From: Gnetum montanum
Taxonomy: Eukaryota > Streptophyta > Gnetopsida > Gnetales > Gnetaceae
DNA length: 64,000 nt
Assembly: GCA_015680685.1 (NCBI GenBank)
Contig: MNCI01008124.1
Location: forward strand, 78,665 to 142,664
Direction of reading: 5' to 3'
The stretch's first letter is position 1. Each line of letters starts with the position of its first letter. The notes below the pieces were generated by a model that was not told the DNA's origin, ran no database searches, and saw nothing but the letters and a program-made list of their open reading frames with translations. Positions 23,801 to 33,400 of this stretch are shown in pieces. The translations under genes and the position numbers were made by a program.

Positions 23801-26800
23801 CTTTATGATTGGCATAGGAGGCAAGTTGGGGGAGGCCTAGTTCAGAGGATGTAGGAGAGAGTTAGTCACTGGATGACTCAATTTCTCTCACATGCAAGGT
23901 GTCTGCTGTTGGTTATGTCGGTTCTTTTGGCTATGGCTAGGTTCACGACGTCAGCCGCCTCCCCTTTGGCTAAGGTTACACAAAACATTGACCGGCTGAT
24001 TTGGACCTTTACGTGGTTAGGGGGAAAAGGGGGTGGCCAGCTACATCCTATTGCTTGGGATATTGTTGCTAGACCGAAGTCTACGGGAGGACTTGAGTTG
24101 CTTCGATTTGCAAATGTGATTGCTATGGGTCTTCAAGGGTTACTCCAATGGTTGTGTGACCAACTCCAATATCCAACCCAATGGGTTCAAATCATGCACC
24201 ATAAGTACTAGCACTGGGAGGTGTCCTACCATGATTCAAATGTTTGGTGTGCTTTAGTGTCGCATGCGCGGTGGATGTTGTTGTTGGGGCTTCTTAATGT
24301 GTAGCCAACGCAAATCATTAAACATAAATCCCCTACGATTGGGGGGTGATGACAATTATGGTGGGGCCAACTCCCCAAAAAAATTAAATCATTCCGATGG
24401 TTGGTTGGCCATGCAACCATCCCCGTGCGGCAAGTTTTGCGGCAACAGAGTATGAGAGTGGTTGCCACATGTTTGTTGTGCATGTCAAGGGAGGAGACCA
24501 TGGCACATTTCATGTGGAAATGTACTTATTCGACAAGGGCATGGCAGGCCATGAAAATTCCGCTACCAATAACATTGGACATGGACTTGCATGCTGCGAC
24601 AATACTATGGCAAGTGTGGCAAAAACGGAATCACCAAATTTTTCATAGGATTGCTCCACCAATTCCAATGCAAGTTGCAACCGAAGGTTCTCGGCTTTGG
24701 AGGGAGGTGCATACTGCAATTGGGGTGACACTAATGTACAAGCCATCTTGCATAGAGTATAGGGCAAATCTTGTGATTCGGCATTTGGTGGCCCGCGGTA
24801 GTTGGACGAACATGTTGGAGCAGCTTTGTGGGGATTCGAACTTGGACGACAAGCCATTCTTCACAAATTGGCTAGGGGATATTATGCTATTTTGGTGGGT
24901 AAGGATTGAAATTACGAAAGTCGCCATTGCTTAGTACCTATAAGTGAGGTTGGAGGGGAGGAGGTTCCTCCGAGGGAAGGGGGCTCCAAGATGCATGGGA
25001 ATTTTTCTCGGGGCTTGTGCCCAAGACTAGTAGTGGGCAAGTGCCCAAGTTAGTGCTGGACCCCCTCTGGCAGGATGGGGCAATCGTTGTCGATGGTTTC
25101 TTTGTTCATTCCAACAACACATGAAAGCTGGTAGGAGTGCATTTTAGTTTCATGCACTGCCTTCAAAGGGGGTATGTTGTGAACTTGCCTCATTACTTTT
25201 TTGGGGTTTCTGCACCAACAAAGGGTGGGATGCATTCAAGGCTTATCCTAGCCCTTTGGTAGGTGGCGTAAGAAGCAACACTACTGAGAGATCCCCTTAA
25301 GCCTCCAAGGGCTCCAACAATTAGGGTGATGTATGGGCAATGCAAGACACAGAGTGTTGCACCTTCAGTGGTGGACATTCTTACAAATTCTAGTGGCATA
25401 GAGGAATCTTCGAAGAGGAGACCTGATTGGGGGGCTTTGTGGGGTACTGAGAGGGGGAAGTTGTCACACCTCCAAGAACAATAGGAGGAGGTGTCTTTGG
25501 TGGCTTGGTCTAAGCAAGGGCTAGAGCCAGGGGCAGTGGAAGGGTGGGGCCTCAAGGGCTTTGGGGGAGCAAGCCGGGCTGAAGACAATGGAGCAGGTGC
25601 AGGCAAAGAAGCACACGTTTTGGGCTAAGCAGCTTTGACAATAGGATGAAGAGTTCTAGCAAGAGCTAGAACGTCTAACTCAGCGGTATGAGGAGGAGGC
25701 TAGGGCAGAGAAGATTCGTTGCAATCTAATGGAAGTGGCGACCCTGCATGCTCTAGAAGACGAGCTCAAACAAAGGATCTGGGATGAGCTGTAGGAGGAG
25801 GCCCATCTCCAGGAGGAGAAGGTGCGAGAAGAGAGGAGCAGAGGGAGGATGTGCAGATACAACAACAGATTGATTGGGTGCATGAAAACAATGCTCATTT
25901 GTGGCTTCGGGAGGGGAGCTGCCCTTACATCATCCTCAACATTAGACGCAACATGCCCTAGGGTGTGTTGAGGTGGCACATTCGGCACCAAAGCAAGGAG
26001 CTTCATCTAGTCGAGGAGGGAAGTGTTATGAAGCAGGCACAAAACGAGGCAAATTTCAAAGATTTCCAGCAAGCAGCAACATTCGTCGATATGGAACACC
26101 ACAAAGCAGTGCCAGACGCAATCCATGGTCAAGAACGAAGCTACTGTCAATGCACTAGGCAGTCGTTTCATTTGTAGCATGTGATTTGGGGTGGGGGTTG
26201 CTTGGCTGTTTTGTTTTTTGTGTTTCTTTGTTTCCTATTGGTTTTTCTGAGTCCAGGATATGCTAGGTACATGAGTTGGGGGTCCTGGGGGTGGACTTTG
26301 CCACCTAGTTTTGTGGTGGGGCTGCAGAAAGGGAGTCTCCCCTTGTTAAAAAGGGGGAGGGTTTTGGGATAAGGGAAGATTCCTCTCCCCTGGTTTTTGG
26401 AGATTTCTTTCTGATGTACATAATGTCTTTTGATTAATATACTCCTGACTTTTCTTTCAAAAAATAATGTATCTCCACCAAGATTTTATGGCCCAAAAAG
26501 AAAGAAAGAAAGAAATGTTTTATTTATCTCAACTATGCTACAAATAACAAAAACGAGGAATTCAATCTACCAAATAGAGGAACACCATTTTGAAGATAAA
26601 ATTTAACACTTGGTAAAACATAGATTTCAGTGCAATGTAAATACAAATTTGGTATTATACCTCCATCTCCTAAAACAAGCAATATCAGAAATCCAATTGC
26701 AATAAGTTAATGGAAGCATAAGAAATCCAGAAAACTGTCTGCCCTTAAAGATCCTTTAATCTTAGCAAGTGTTTTTGTGAAATAAAGGAAAAGAGAAGCT

Positions 26801-29800
26801 GATATGGGTCTAGTGATACATTGGTAACAATTGTACAGATCGAAAACAAATGCATGGATCCTAAATAAGCAACTGGTTAATATGGTAGCTGCATGGCAAT
26901 ATGACAGCTGGGATTTTAGGATAGTTCTCACCCTACCTTTGCTCCTTTTAACATACATATTGAAATGTAGATATTATTTCTCATTTTAAAAAAGGAAACA
27001 CCAGAATCCTGAAAATCAAAACTCCCTCAAATCAGATCCTAAAAAGCTTTTAACTTCTGATTAGTAAAAATAATCCCCCAGTATTTTTTGAGGACCAGAT
27101 TGTCATATATCCAGGTTTCTTCATTTTCAAGCTATTTAGCTTTTTCCATAGACCTCCCTAACTACAAAATTATTGTCCTTCAATCAATATTCTTTTCTTT
27201 TTCCCAAAAAAATAATCATAAAATGCTAATTCAAAATCACCTGTGGCAGGTTTCCAAAATTAAAAATTGTTAGGGTGTGTGGTTCACCTGCCTATTTAAC
27301 CAGGTTTCAGCCAACGTTTCCAGCCTTGCACCTTTGGATTGATGATTCGATAGGCCCTAACAGTTGTATCAGAGTTAGAGGTAGCCGGCTTTGAACCTCT
27401 CTGCTGAAAATATCCAACTTGTGTGTGCACCTAACATTTATCTGAAAGGGGATAATGGTAAGGTGTATTATTCACCTGCCCACTAGATGCTTAAACATTT
27501 GGTAACTAGGATTCAACCAAGGTTGCAGCTTTGGGTTGATGATTACATGCACCCTAACAAAAAGTTGAATTGCAAATTTCGTATCTAAAATTGGAAATTC
27601 ATCCAAAAATGAAATGAAAGTTATAAAATGTGATCCCAAATAATGATCAATGCAATGATCTTAACTGATTATGTGTCACTGATTTAGTTCATTTATTCTT
27701 CATTCTTGATGCTTGGGAACCCAAAACCCAACCTCAGATAGTCGATTTAGAAACAACATATTTTTCCAAATAAAAGTTTCGCATACATTATGTGTTACTT
27801 ATAACTAGTCTACTCTTGAAGCAGATCAGGCAATGTAACTTTGCTTGTGATAACAACTCTGTAGAGCCAGTACTGGGATATTAAATCGACAAAGACTCCA
27901 TTAAAAGTGACAAACTTTTAGTTCTAAAACCTTGAGAATAAAAACTCACTTAGGTATACCACTCAGATAATATTTAAGCTGTACTCTGATTAGAATGCCA
28001 GTAAAAATTCCATGACATTTAGAAGTGCACATGCCACTAGAAAATGAAGACACATTCAAAGCAGATAAGCAGTGAACACTCATGAAACCTTGATTATAGG
28101 AGACTCTTCAGTAACAGAACCAAAATCGTAATTGAAGACAGACAACCCAATTATATCCAGAGCTAAGCTTGAAAACTCTGCTTCCATGTCTACTTCAACG
28201 TGTTTTTGAGATGAACTGCAATTATCCTCAAGCTTCTTGTTTAATTTCTGTACTGTTCGTTCAGAACAACCGGCAAAAATCTTTACCATTGCTTCAAGAA
28301 ATGCAGAATGAAACCCTGGCACAATTGCTGTAAACCGTACCACAAAAAAACAAATGTCAATAACACCTATGTTTTGAAACATAATATATGATATATTATT
28401 CAGCTGACATGCCTACTTTATTTTTTGGGGAAAAAACACCTAAAACCTGAAATCACCAGAGAACAAGATCTCAATAAAGACGATGAACTCTAATCAATAC
28501 TGATATGCAGTTCAATACAAAAATATATTTTATATTTTGTGCAGAATGAGTGTACATAATGATGTGTAACAGAACGTATTCCCTTGATATAGTTACCTTT
28601 CCTTCTTGATTTCCATGTTTCCAAATCAGCAGGGATAAGTCCCTTTCCCATTATTGGCTCCAAAATATCAGCAAGAACCCCCTGAAACAAATGAATGAAA
28701 GGTCAAATGTGTGAAAATGAGTTACATGAGTTGGTTATCAGCTTTTAGGCAGGAACATCTAGCTTTTAGGGCATGGGTTTGATCCTCACTTAGGACACAG
28801 CTAACAGTTACTGGTTTGCATAGTTCATTTCCCAATCAACAGCAAACAGACAAGAAGAATGAAAGCATATAGCAAAAATATAAACTTACAGAACAGAAAT
28901 CTGTCAACAAGAATTTAGGAACTTCTAAAAAAGAAACCAAAAACAACAGAAAATGGATGGTCAACTCAGCTTACATGAGGGATTGAACACATGACTTAAA
29001 TTTCCTTTCTTCTTCTTCTTCTTCTTTTCTTTTTTGCTAGTAGAAATGAATATGCTAACCGCTTGACCAAACAATCAAAACTTTTGCACATTTACATTTT
29101 TGTTGGAATAAATAGCAATGTCAACAATATTTACCACTAGACTTTCCTAGAAGTTTATAGGCAACTAGAAAATATGTCTAGATGCAATGCACCATGAGTT
29201 AGCTTGAAAGCAACCATATGTATAAATAGAGATGAAGGGTAATAAAATCAACTGCTTGAGCATTTGCCCTTGTTTGATAGAGAACCAAGGCCTGGGACTT
29301 ATTTTCAATTTATTGCCTTTCATTATGGCTTCAGATGTGTGGCTGGTTTTGTCTCCACTGAGTGTAGTTGGTTTTGTTTCCATTGTGCTAACTTTTGCTT
29401 CAGATTGTAGAATTTATTATTATTGATGAGCCCTAACAATGTTATTAAAGCTTGCAGGACTCAACATTAGAGATAATTTTTGTTTCCAATTATAGATTCT
29501 GTTATTGTTGATGGGCCTTAATAGTGGTATAAGAGCCAGAATGACTCGACACTGGTGATGAGGCTATGAGCAACAAGCAAAAGTAATCTAGTCACAGATT
29601 TGGCAATTAATTCATCAAATTTGAGTTGGTGCAAGAGGTAGAAATACAAAGGATAGCTTCATGGGTAGTTTGCAAGGGTTTGCAGTGGCTAAGGGTTTTG
29701 TACCAATAACAAAAAGCTCATGCCTAGTGATGATATGAGATATGTGTGACATACATGTTAAATATAGTGGTAATATTAACAACATGCATGATCTTCAAAT

Positions 29801-32800
29801 TTGGTAAGCAAAGGTTTCAACAAACAACACAATTTAATAATAAGGACAACATAGATTCAAAGGTTTCGGCAGCATCCAATGCAAAATGATGTTATGGTTG
29901 ACTACGAACAAGGTTGTTGTTGTGGTGGCTTTTGCCACAATTCCATCATTGAAGATGATGACGCAGCAAGAGATATAGGAAGATTGCAACAATAACAATG
30001 AAGTCAATGGTGGCACTAATGTATTTAGTGAGGCTACAATTGTAGAAGTTGTAGACAATGAGTAGGATAGATACTAACGGAGAAGGATGTACTTTGGTAT
30101 TGACGGTAGCAAACAACACTAGTGGCTTTAGCTAGTTTTGATGGTTTTGTAGTCAAGTGTGGCTAGAACCCATGTTAAAAGTAGTTACTCAAAAATGCAT
30201 ATCAGAAGCATCTATTGTTGGATGAGTGAGATCCATAGTTTATCTTGTAGGTTATTTGTTGTTTTATAGAATAAGTTGTTCTTATAGGTTCATTGTTATT
30301 GTCACAAGATAGACTTCTCTTATAGGTTCATTACTATTATGCAGGACATATTGTTCTTGCAAGGTTCATTGTTATGTTCTTGCAAGGTTCATTGTTATGT
30401 TCACAAAACATGTTTTTCTTATAGGTTTGTTGGTGTCTTCACAATATGGGTTGTTCTTGTGGATTTATTGGTGTGTTTGCAAGACATGTTGTTCTTGCAA
30501 GTTCTTTCCTATTTTTGCAAGAGATGATGCTTATTGTTGTTCGTTTTGCAAGATAAGTTGTTCTTGCATGTTAATGGATGGTTTCACAAAGCAAATTGTT
30601 CTCATGGGTTCATTGTAGTTTTGTGGATTGTCCTTGTGGATATCTCAAATGCGGCATGGAGTTGAATAGTGCACATTTCAAGATAGAATTTGAGATTAAG
30701 GGGTTGTATTCCTAAGTTTGTCCCTCATGTTGGCATTGAGGGGGTGATAATTGTTGGAGTAGATAGGAATACCAATAATATTTGCCTCTAGACTTTTCTA
30801 GATGTTTCTAGGCGATTGGAGAATATGTCTAATTCAATGAACTTTGGATTATCTAGATGAAGGGTAATGGAGTTGCTTGAGCATTTGCCCTAGTTTGGAA
30901 GGGGCTTACTTCCAGTTGGAGAATATGTCTAATTCAATGAACTTTGGATTATCTAGATGAACAGTAATAAAATTGACTGCTTGATCATTTTCCTTGGTTT
31001 GGGAGGGGCTCAGAACTTATTTTCAATTTCTCACCTTTCATTATGGCTTCAAATGCATGATTGGTTTTGTCCCAATGCACTAATCCATTGTGCTCATTTT
31101 TATTCCCAAGTGTAGACTATGTTATTGTTGTCAGTTTGCTTTTTTGAATTTGTTGTAGGCAATAGTCATTTACCAATTAACTACTTAACAGTCTTTCAAT
31201 TCTACATGCGTATGTAAAATTATAATTTCCAATTTTTCTATTTTGTCTATCACACTGCCTTGCTATTCTAGTAGTTTAACCAACTGTTCTCTCATTTTAA
31301 CTTGGTCCATGCTAGATAAGCATACCTGGAACTAAGAAAGGAAAAACAAGGACTTGCATAGAAAAGGAAATACTGGATAAGATGTATTTTGGTTCGTAAC
31401 TATGCAAAATATATTTTTGAAAGGAAATTTCACTATTTATGATTATCCAATAAAATTAAACAGACACCAATCAATCATTAAAAAAAGAAAAGAGCAGTTC
31501 AAGCACTTGCACAACTATTTACAAAGCGAATTAGTTATTTTAGCAACAACGAATCCTGTAAGGGAAAAAAATCTACCAAGCAAAAGCATATGCATTTTCT
31601 CACAGTTACAAACCTTGTCATAAGCAAATGCATTCTCTCGTAAAATATACCGAGCAACAACTGGATCTGAAACTACTATGAATGACTTGGGTCCAAATGC
31701 AAGCTTGTATACAGAACCATGCTGCAAATAAAACCATTAAAGACACTTAGCTTTTATTAATGCAAAATTTTGAAAATATAAACTTCACCAATCAATTGCA
31801 AGCAGACAACCAAATCGTTCATTTAACTTGTAATGTTTAATAATATGAGAGAGAAGAATATCCAAGGTTAGAATATTTTCTGCATCGGTGACTCTTGCCA
31901 GCAACCAGACTCTCTAATCCAAGAAAAATTCACATATGGAAAACAAGAAAACCCCCTACCCATACTGTAACCCCCTTCAAAGAACAAGCCAGTGCAATAA
32001 AAGTTAACCAAAGCCAACTAGGATATAGTGTTCCCACTATTCTGCTTTTTCAATGAACTATGCTTTAAAAGTTGAACTCATGGTAAATGAAGATAGTCTC
32101 CACCCCAAGCATAACAACGACTAACAAGAAGGTAACCATCTTCTAGAGTTGATATGTTTGCAGTTCATGCACCCTCGTGCTCCTAGAAACACCCATTTTG
32201 GCCATGACGGCAACAAGGTGTGTTTGCAGATTTCCGTGAGCTAAGGTGTAGTACTGTATAAAAGGATTCATTGCAAGAGTCTCCCTTTTTATCTATTCTT
32301 CTTAAAAGTGATTTTTCATAGTACAAACATGTAATATTGCATGCTTTTCTGGTCCTCATAAACTGTTAGCTCCTAAAATCCCAATCACCTGAACCTTTGC
32401 TCTTAAACTACATTATGTGATCATTTGCAATCAAGAATTTTAACTTTCCCTCACACCAGCATCATGAGGACCCATAATCAAGACAAAATGATGGAAAACA
32501 AGAGATTGAGCTACCTGGAGAAACCAGTCGTACAGAGTGAAAAAAAATGGTTTCTCAAAGAGATCAGACACAGCACCCTTTGCAATTGGCATGGTGCCGA
32601 TGCTCTGCCCGCTGAGAAAATTTGTGAGAGCGTTGCTTGCATTGTCTAACAAAGTTGCTCCCCCGGACTTCCTGCTGGGCTTCTCCTCTGTTTGGCTCTG
32701 AGTGCACCTATTCACCCACTAAATAGAGTAAATTACAAAAGCATATTTGGAAATTTACAGTGGAATATCAACCGATATAAATCAGAAAACCTTATGGGAA

Positions 32801-32918
32801 AGAATCTCTGCTTGTATGAAAACTTATTGTTTAAGGTGGGTTTCGACAAGGGACTGAATTCGCCGGAAGAACAAGAGAAAAGGGCTGCTGGAGCCGGCGC
32901 TGAGCTGACGGAAACCAT
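8628..32918 (-). CDS. CYP97B: Cytochrome P450 of CYP97B type (carotenoid ring hydroxylase family), 14 exons
   Basis: Complete minus-strand gene whose 14 exons join to 1740 bp, giving 579 aa, close to the roughly 580 aa of Arabidopsis CYP97B3. The start is ATG 32918, with an upstream in-frame stop and a Ser/Ala-rich, Arg-containing transit-peptide-like N-terminus. It has all key P450 elements: I-helix AGHETT (356-361), ExxR as EALR (412-415), PERF (474-477) and heme loop [10 protein letters not shown] with Cys522. Every intron is GT-AG and phases match throughout. CYP97 enzymes are plastid monooxygenases of carotenoid rings; CYP97B members are less well characterised than CYP97A/C, and the exact substrate cannot be read from sequence. 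Introns hold LINEs, a TRIM and SINEs, stretching 1.7 kb of coding sequence over 24 kb. I see no broken codon, so it is probably functional. Confidence 0.93.
8956..9105 (-). CDS. CYP97B: CYP97B exon 13 (PERF)
   Basis: 150 bp, residues 456-505. Starts [14 protein letters not shown], contains EPERF, and ends [18 protein letters not shown]. Confidence 0.93.
9420..10109 (+). pseudogene. LINE copy 1 ORF1 remnant with CCHC-type knuckle
   Basis: A reading frame at about 9471-9695 contains [14 protein letters not shown], a CX2CX4HX4C zinc knuckle in which the His is replaced by Leu. This is the nucleic-acid-binding module at the end of ORF1 in plant L1-type elements. The following sequence to the endonuclease is stop-ridden. 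Upstream ORF1 domains are missing or unrecognisable. Confidence 0.55.
10110..13390 (+). pseudogene. LINE copy 1 ORF2: endonuclease, reverse transcriptase, RT zinc-binding domain
   Basis: The start ATG 10110 opens an apurinic-type endonuclease: TWNCRG, then CLQETK, then VVGDFNQ near 10490. RT blocks follow: [10 protein letters not shown] at about 11420, LIPKIA and YRPIG at about 11560-11610, QAGFVKDR at about 11695, and a decayed catalytic box reading YVDGTILF near 12095 (the YADD aspartates partly lost). A 273-codon open stretch at 12567-13388 covers the [10 protein letters not shown] block and the terminal zinc-binding domain ([15 protein letters not shown]). About ten stops and shifts separate these parts. 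Confidence 0.75.
13849..14340 (+). pseudogene. LINE copy 1 distal coiled-coil segment
   Basis: One frame starting [13 protein letters not shown] runs to about 14360, broken only by stops (TAG mostly). It encodes a Glu/Lys/Arg/Gln-rich, coiled-coil-like sequence ending [15 protein letters not shown]. The second LINE copy has the same arrangement at 25640-25965, ending [17 protein letters not shown]. It lies past the RT zinc-binding domain, where L1-type ORF2 usually ends, so it is either a C-terminal extension or a third ORF. Confidence 0.5.
14994..15055 (-). CDS. CYP97B: CYP97B exon 12
   Basis: 62 bp, Gly435 (split) to Ser455, ending [10 protein letters not shown]. The donor GTAAGT opens intron 12 (5888 bp), which holds a LINE. 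Confidence 0.92.
15379..15600 (+). mobile_element. tRNA-derived SINE in CYP97B intron 11
   Basis: The head is strongly tRNA-like: a D-arm/A-box region GCTTGGTTAGAGCATG, an anticodon-arm-like CTTGTAA, and a B box AAGTTCGATCCC at about 15419-15430. A non-tRNA body follows to about 15600. The tRNA fold is imperfect and has no CCA context, so I read it as a SINE rather than a functional tRNA gene. Confidence 0.55.
15995..16655 (+). repeat. About 320-bp tandem duplication in CYP97B intron 11
   Basis: Two head-to-tail diverged copies (about 15995-16337 and 16338-16655) share AAAGAAATTTGAATGCT, TATTCACTCAT, TTGCCAAGCCTTTTC, ATATAAATTCAGA and TTTCATAGTAATACAT-like segments in the same order. No coding content. 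Intronic and probably neutral. Confidence 0.75.
17345..17436 (-). CDS. CYP97B: CYP97B exon 11 (K-helix)
   Basis: 92 bp, residues 405-434 with split codons at both ends. Contains the ExxR motif (EALR) and [16 protein letters not shown]. Confidence 0.92.
18890..19130 (-). mobile_element. Possible SINE in CYP97B intron 10
   Basis: On the minus strand the sequence has a B-box-like AAGTTTGAGCTTAGG near 19050, preceded by an A-box-like segment near 19110. It runs into an A-rich end (T-rich on the plus strand, around 18830-18850). Weak; the promoter boxes deviate. Confidence 0.3.
19449..19537 (-). CDS. CYP97B: CYP97B exon 10
   Basis: 89 bp, residues 375-403 plus two bases of Gln404 ([16 protein letters not shown] to IKKL). 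The donor is CA|GTAAGT. Confidence 0.92.
19886..19972 (-). CDS. CYP97B: CYP97B exon 9 (I-helix)
   Basis: 87 bp, residues 346-374. Carries the oxygen-activation motif AGHETT followed by [13 protein letters not shown]. Phase 0 at both ends. Confidence 0.93.
20146..20205 (-). CDS. CYP97B: CYP97B exon 8
   Basis: 60 bp, residues 326-345 ([20 protein letters not shown]), between a GCGTAG acceptor and a GTATCT donor. Confidence 0.9.
20347..20394 (-). CDS. CYP97B: CYP97B exon 7
   Basis: 48 bp, residues 310-325 ([16 protein letters not shown]). Too short to appear as an ORF, but bounded by TGCAG and GTAAGC in phase 0. Confidence 0.9.
20770..20943 (-). CDS. CYP97B: CYP97B exon 6
   Basis: 174 bp, residues 252-309, starting [15 protein letters not shown] and ending KRAQETRE. 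The acceptor is ACACAG. It continues in phase 0 across the LINE-bearing intron. Confidence 0.93.
21103..21114 (+). repeat. Left target-site duplication of LINE copy 2
   Basis: AATGTATCTCCA, repeated exactly at 26466-26477 directly after the element's A-rich tail. Confidence 0.85.
24401..24934 (+). pseudogene. LINE copy 2 RT zinc-binding domain
   Basis: A 177-codon open stretch with [18 protein letters not shown], the Cys/His pattern of the domain at the end of plant L1-type ORF2, followed by [12 protein letters not shown]. It corresponds to 13010-13390 in the other copy. It is the longest intact piece of this element. Confidence 0.65.
25640..25965 (+). pseudogene. LINE copy 2 distal coiled-coil segment
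   Basis: [18 protein letters not shown] and following heptad-like Glu/Lys/Arg sequence, with one frameshift near 25830 and a conserved end REGSCPY. It is the counterpart of 13849-14340 in copy 1. Stops are mostly TAG. Confidence 0.5.
26466..26477 (+). repeat. Right target-site duplication of LINE copy 2
   Basis: Exact copy of the 12 bp at 21103-21114. Confidence 0.85.
27268..27559 (+). mobile_element. TRIM (miniature LTR retrotransposon) in CYP97B intron 5
   Basis: A 292-bp element with two diverged terminal repeats, 27268-27362 (TGTTAGGG...CCCTAACA) and 27456-27559 (TGGTAAGG...CCCTAACA). Inside, a primer-binding site TTGTATCAGAGTT (compare the tRNA-Met type TGGTATCAGAGC) starts at 27364. 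A purine tract GAAAGGGGATAA ends just before the second repeat. Flanks AAAAT and AAAAG form a 4-of-5 target duplication. No coding capacity, as expected for TRIMs. Confidence 0.7.
28089..28327 (-). CDS. CYP97B: CYP97B exon 5
   Basis: 239 bp, Ala172 (split) to Lys251. Begins [13 protein letters not shown] and contains [20 protein letters not shown]. The donor leads into the 7145-bp intron 5. Confidence 0.93.
28597..28681 (-). CDS. CYP97B: CYP97B exon 4
   Basis: 85 bp, residues 144-171, [20 protein letters not shown] then TWKSRRK (B-C helix region with the WxxRR heme-propionate motif). Ends with one base of codon 172. Confidence 0.93.
28725..28870 (+). mobile_element. Possible tRNA-derived SINE in CYP97B intron 3
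   Basis: An A-box-like TGAGTTGGTTATCAGC and a B-box-like GGGTTTGATCCTC (about 28774-28786) are spaced as in a tRNA-derived head. The body and tail are not defined. Confidence 0.35.
29101..31130 (+). mobile_element. Non-autonomous copia-like LTR element in CYP97B intron 3
   Basis: The left LTR begins TGTTGGAATA at 29101 and ends near 29440-29523. A primer site TGGTATAAGAGCC sits at 29525-29537 and a partial earlier copy near 29441, so the LTR end is duplicated. The interior (about 1.2 kb) has no gag or pol, only stop-rich sequence and a minisatellite. A purine tract GCATTGAGGGGGTGATAA precedes the right LTR, which starts TGTTGGAG at 30752. The right LTR carries an internal tandem duplication around 30817-31000. 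No clear target duplication was found. Confidence 0.65.
30240..30640 (+). repeat. Degenerate minisatellite inside the copia-like element
   Basis: About nine variants of a 40-50-bp unit built from 'ACATGTTGTTCTTGCAGG' and 'TTCATTGTTATGTTCACAA' blocks. It lies between the primer site and the polypurine tract of the surrounding element. Confidence 0.65.
31614..31721 (-). CDS. CYP97B: CYP97B exon 3
   Basis: 108 bp, residues 108-143, [12 protein letters not shown] through AFAYDK, covering the N-terminal beta-sheet region. Phase 0 at both ends. Confidence 0.93.
32515..32707 (-). CDS. CYP97B: CYP97B exon 2
   Basis: 193 bp, residues 44-107. Contains [15 protein letters not shown] and ends LYDWFLQ, the conserved beginning of mature CYP97B. 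The donor CAG|GTAGCT is in phase 0. Confidence 0.92.
32791..32918 (-). CDS. CYP97B: CYP97B exon 1 (transit peptide)
   Basis: 128 bp, residues 1-42 plus two bases of Arg43. Rich in Ser, Ala and Pro with few acidic residues, as expected for plastid import. The donor is AAG|GTTTTC. Intron 1 is only 83 bp and its acceptor GAATAG gives the Arg-Cys junction. The frame would otherwise hit TAA, so the intron is required. Confidence 0.8.
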
Positions 32919-33400
32919 GGCTGAAACAATGGTGCACTGTTTCCTATTCCAGCAACTTCATACTGCACGAATGGAAGCCTGCGTTGTGGCACAGAATCTA
33001 TCCTCAGGATCAGGATTTCGCTAAATATGTTGCAAAAAGTGCTTGCTACCCTCCACGGTTGCATTTTTTGTTTTGGCAGTTTGCTGCAGTGCCGTTTGGA
33101 TTCAATTGTTAGTTTAATGGGGAAATGCAGCCAACTGCGTTACACTCGTTTACCTTTGTTTTCAAAGGGAGTCAATCCAAAGTCCTAGCGACAATGGACC
33201 GAAGCTTGTACAAACTACACAGTGCCCAGAGTGTATGAACTCCAGAACTACACTGCAATTTGGCCACTACTCAACGTAAAAATTTGCCAATACATTTTGA
33301 CGCCCGTAAATGAGGACAAAAGGAGTGACTGAACTCTCTCTCTCTCTGCATGGATTTTTATGCACGCTGCTACACTCCCGCAATTAATAAATAGACCAAT
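32919..33400 (-). promoter_or_regulatory. CYP97B upstream region
   Basis: Region 5' of the CYP97B ATG (minus-strand gene). The ATG context is good (CAGCCATGG). A (GA)7 tract on the gene strand (33334-33347) lies about 420 bp upstream, a common feature of plant core promoters. I see no convincing TATA box. Confidence 0.4.

Larger units (their letters stand above)
21115..26465 (+). mobile_element. L1-like LINE (copy 2) in CYP97B intron 5, antisense to the gene
   Basis: A 5351-bp element bounded by an exact 12-bp target-site duplication. The 5' part (to about 21700) has a Gly/Ser-rich leader and a DUF4283-like ORF1 remnant ([12 protein letters not shown]). An internal deletion then joins it to the endonuclease middle ([15 protein letters not shown] at about 21850-21965). 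RT blocks follow at 22840-23280 ([23 protein letters not shown]), then the zinc-binding domain at 24401-24934, a coiled-coil segment at 25640-25900, and a 3' UTR ending ATACTCCTGACTTTTCTTTC plus an A-rich tail. Stops and frameshifts throughout. Same family and orientation as the intron 12 copy. Confidence 0.85.

Noticed and set aside
30240-30640. CRISPR-like or satellite array
   Set aside because: Units are degenerate, without spacer-repeat structure, and lie inside a copia-like element in a plant genome; a minisatellite.
32831-33064. Alternative N-terminal exon for CYP97B in another frame
   Set aside because: It cannot be joined in phase to exon 2, whereas ATG 32918 with the 83-bp intron gives a transit peptide and a correct Arg-Cys junction.
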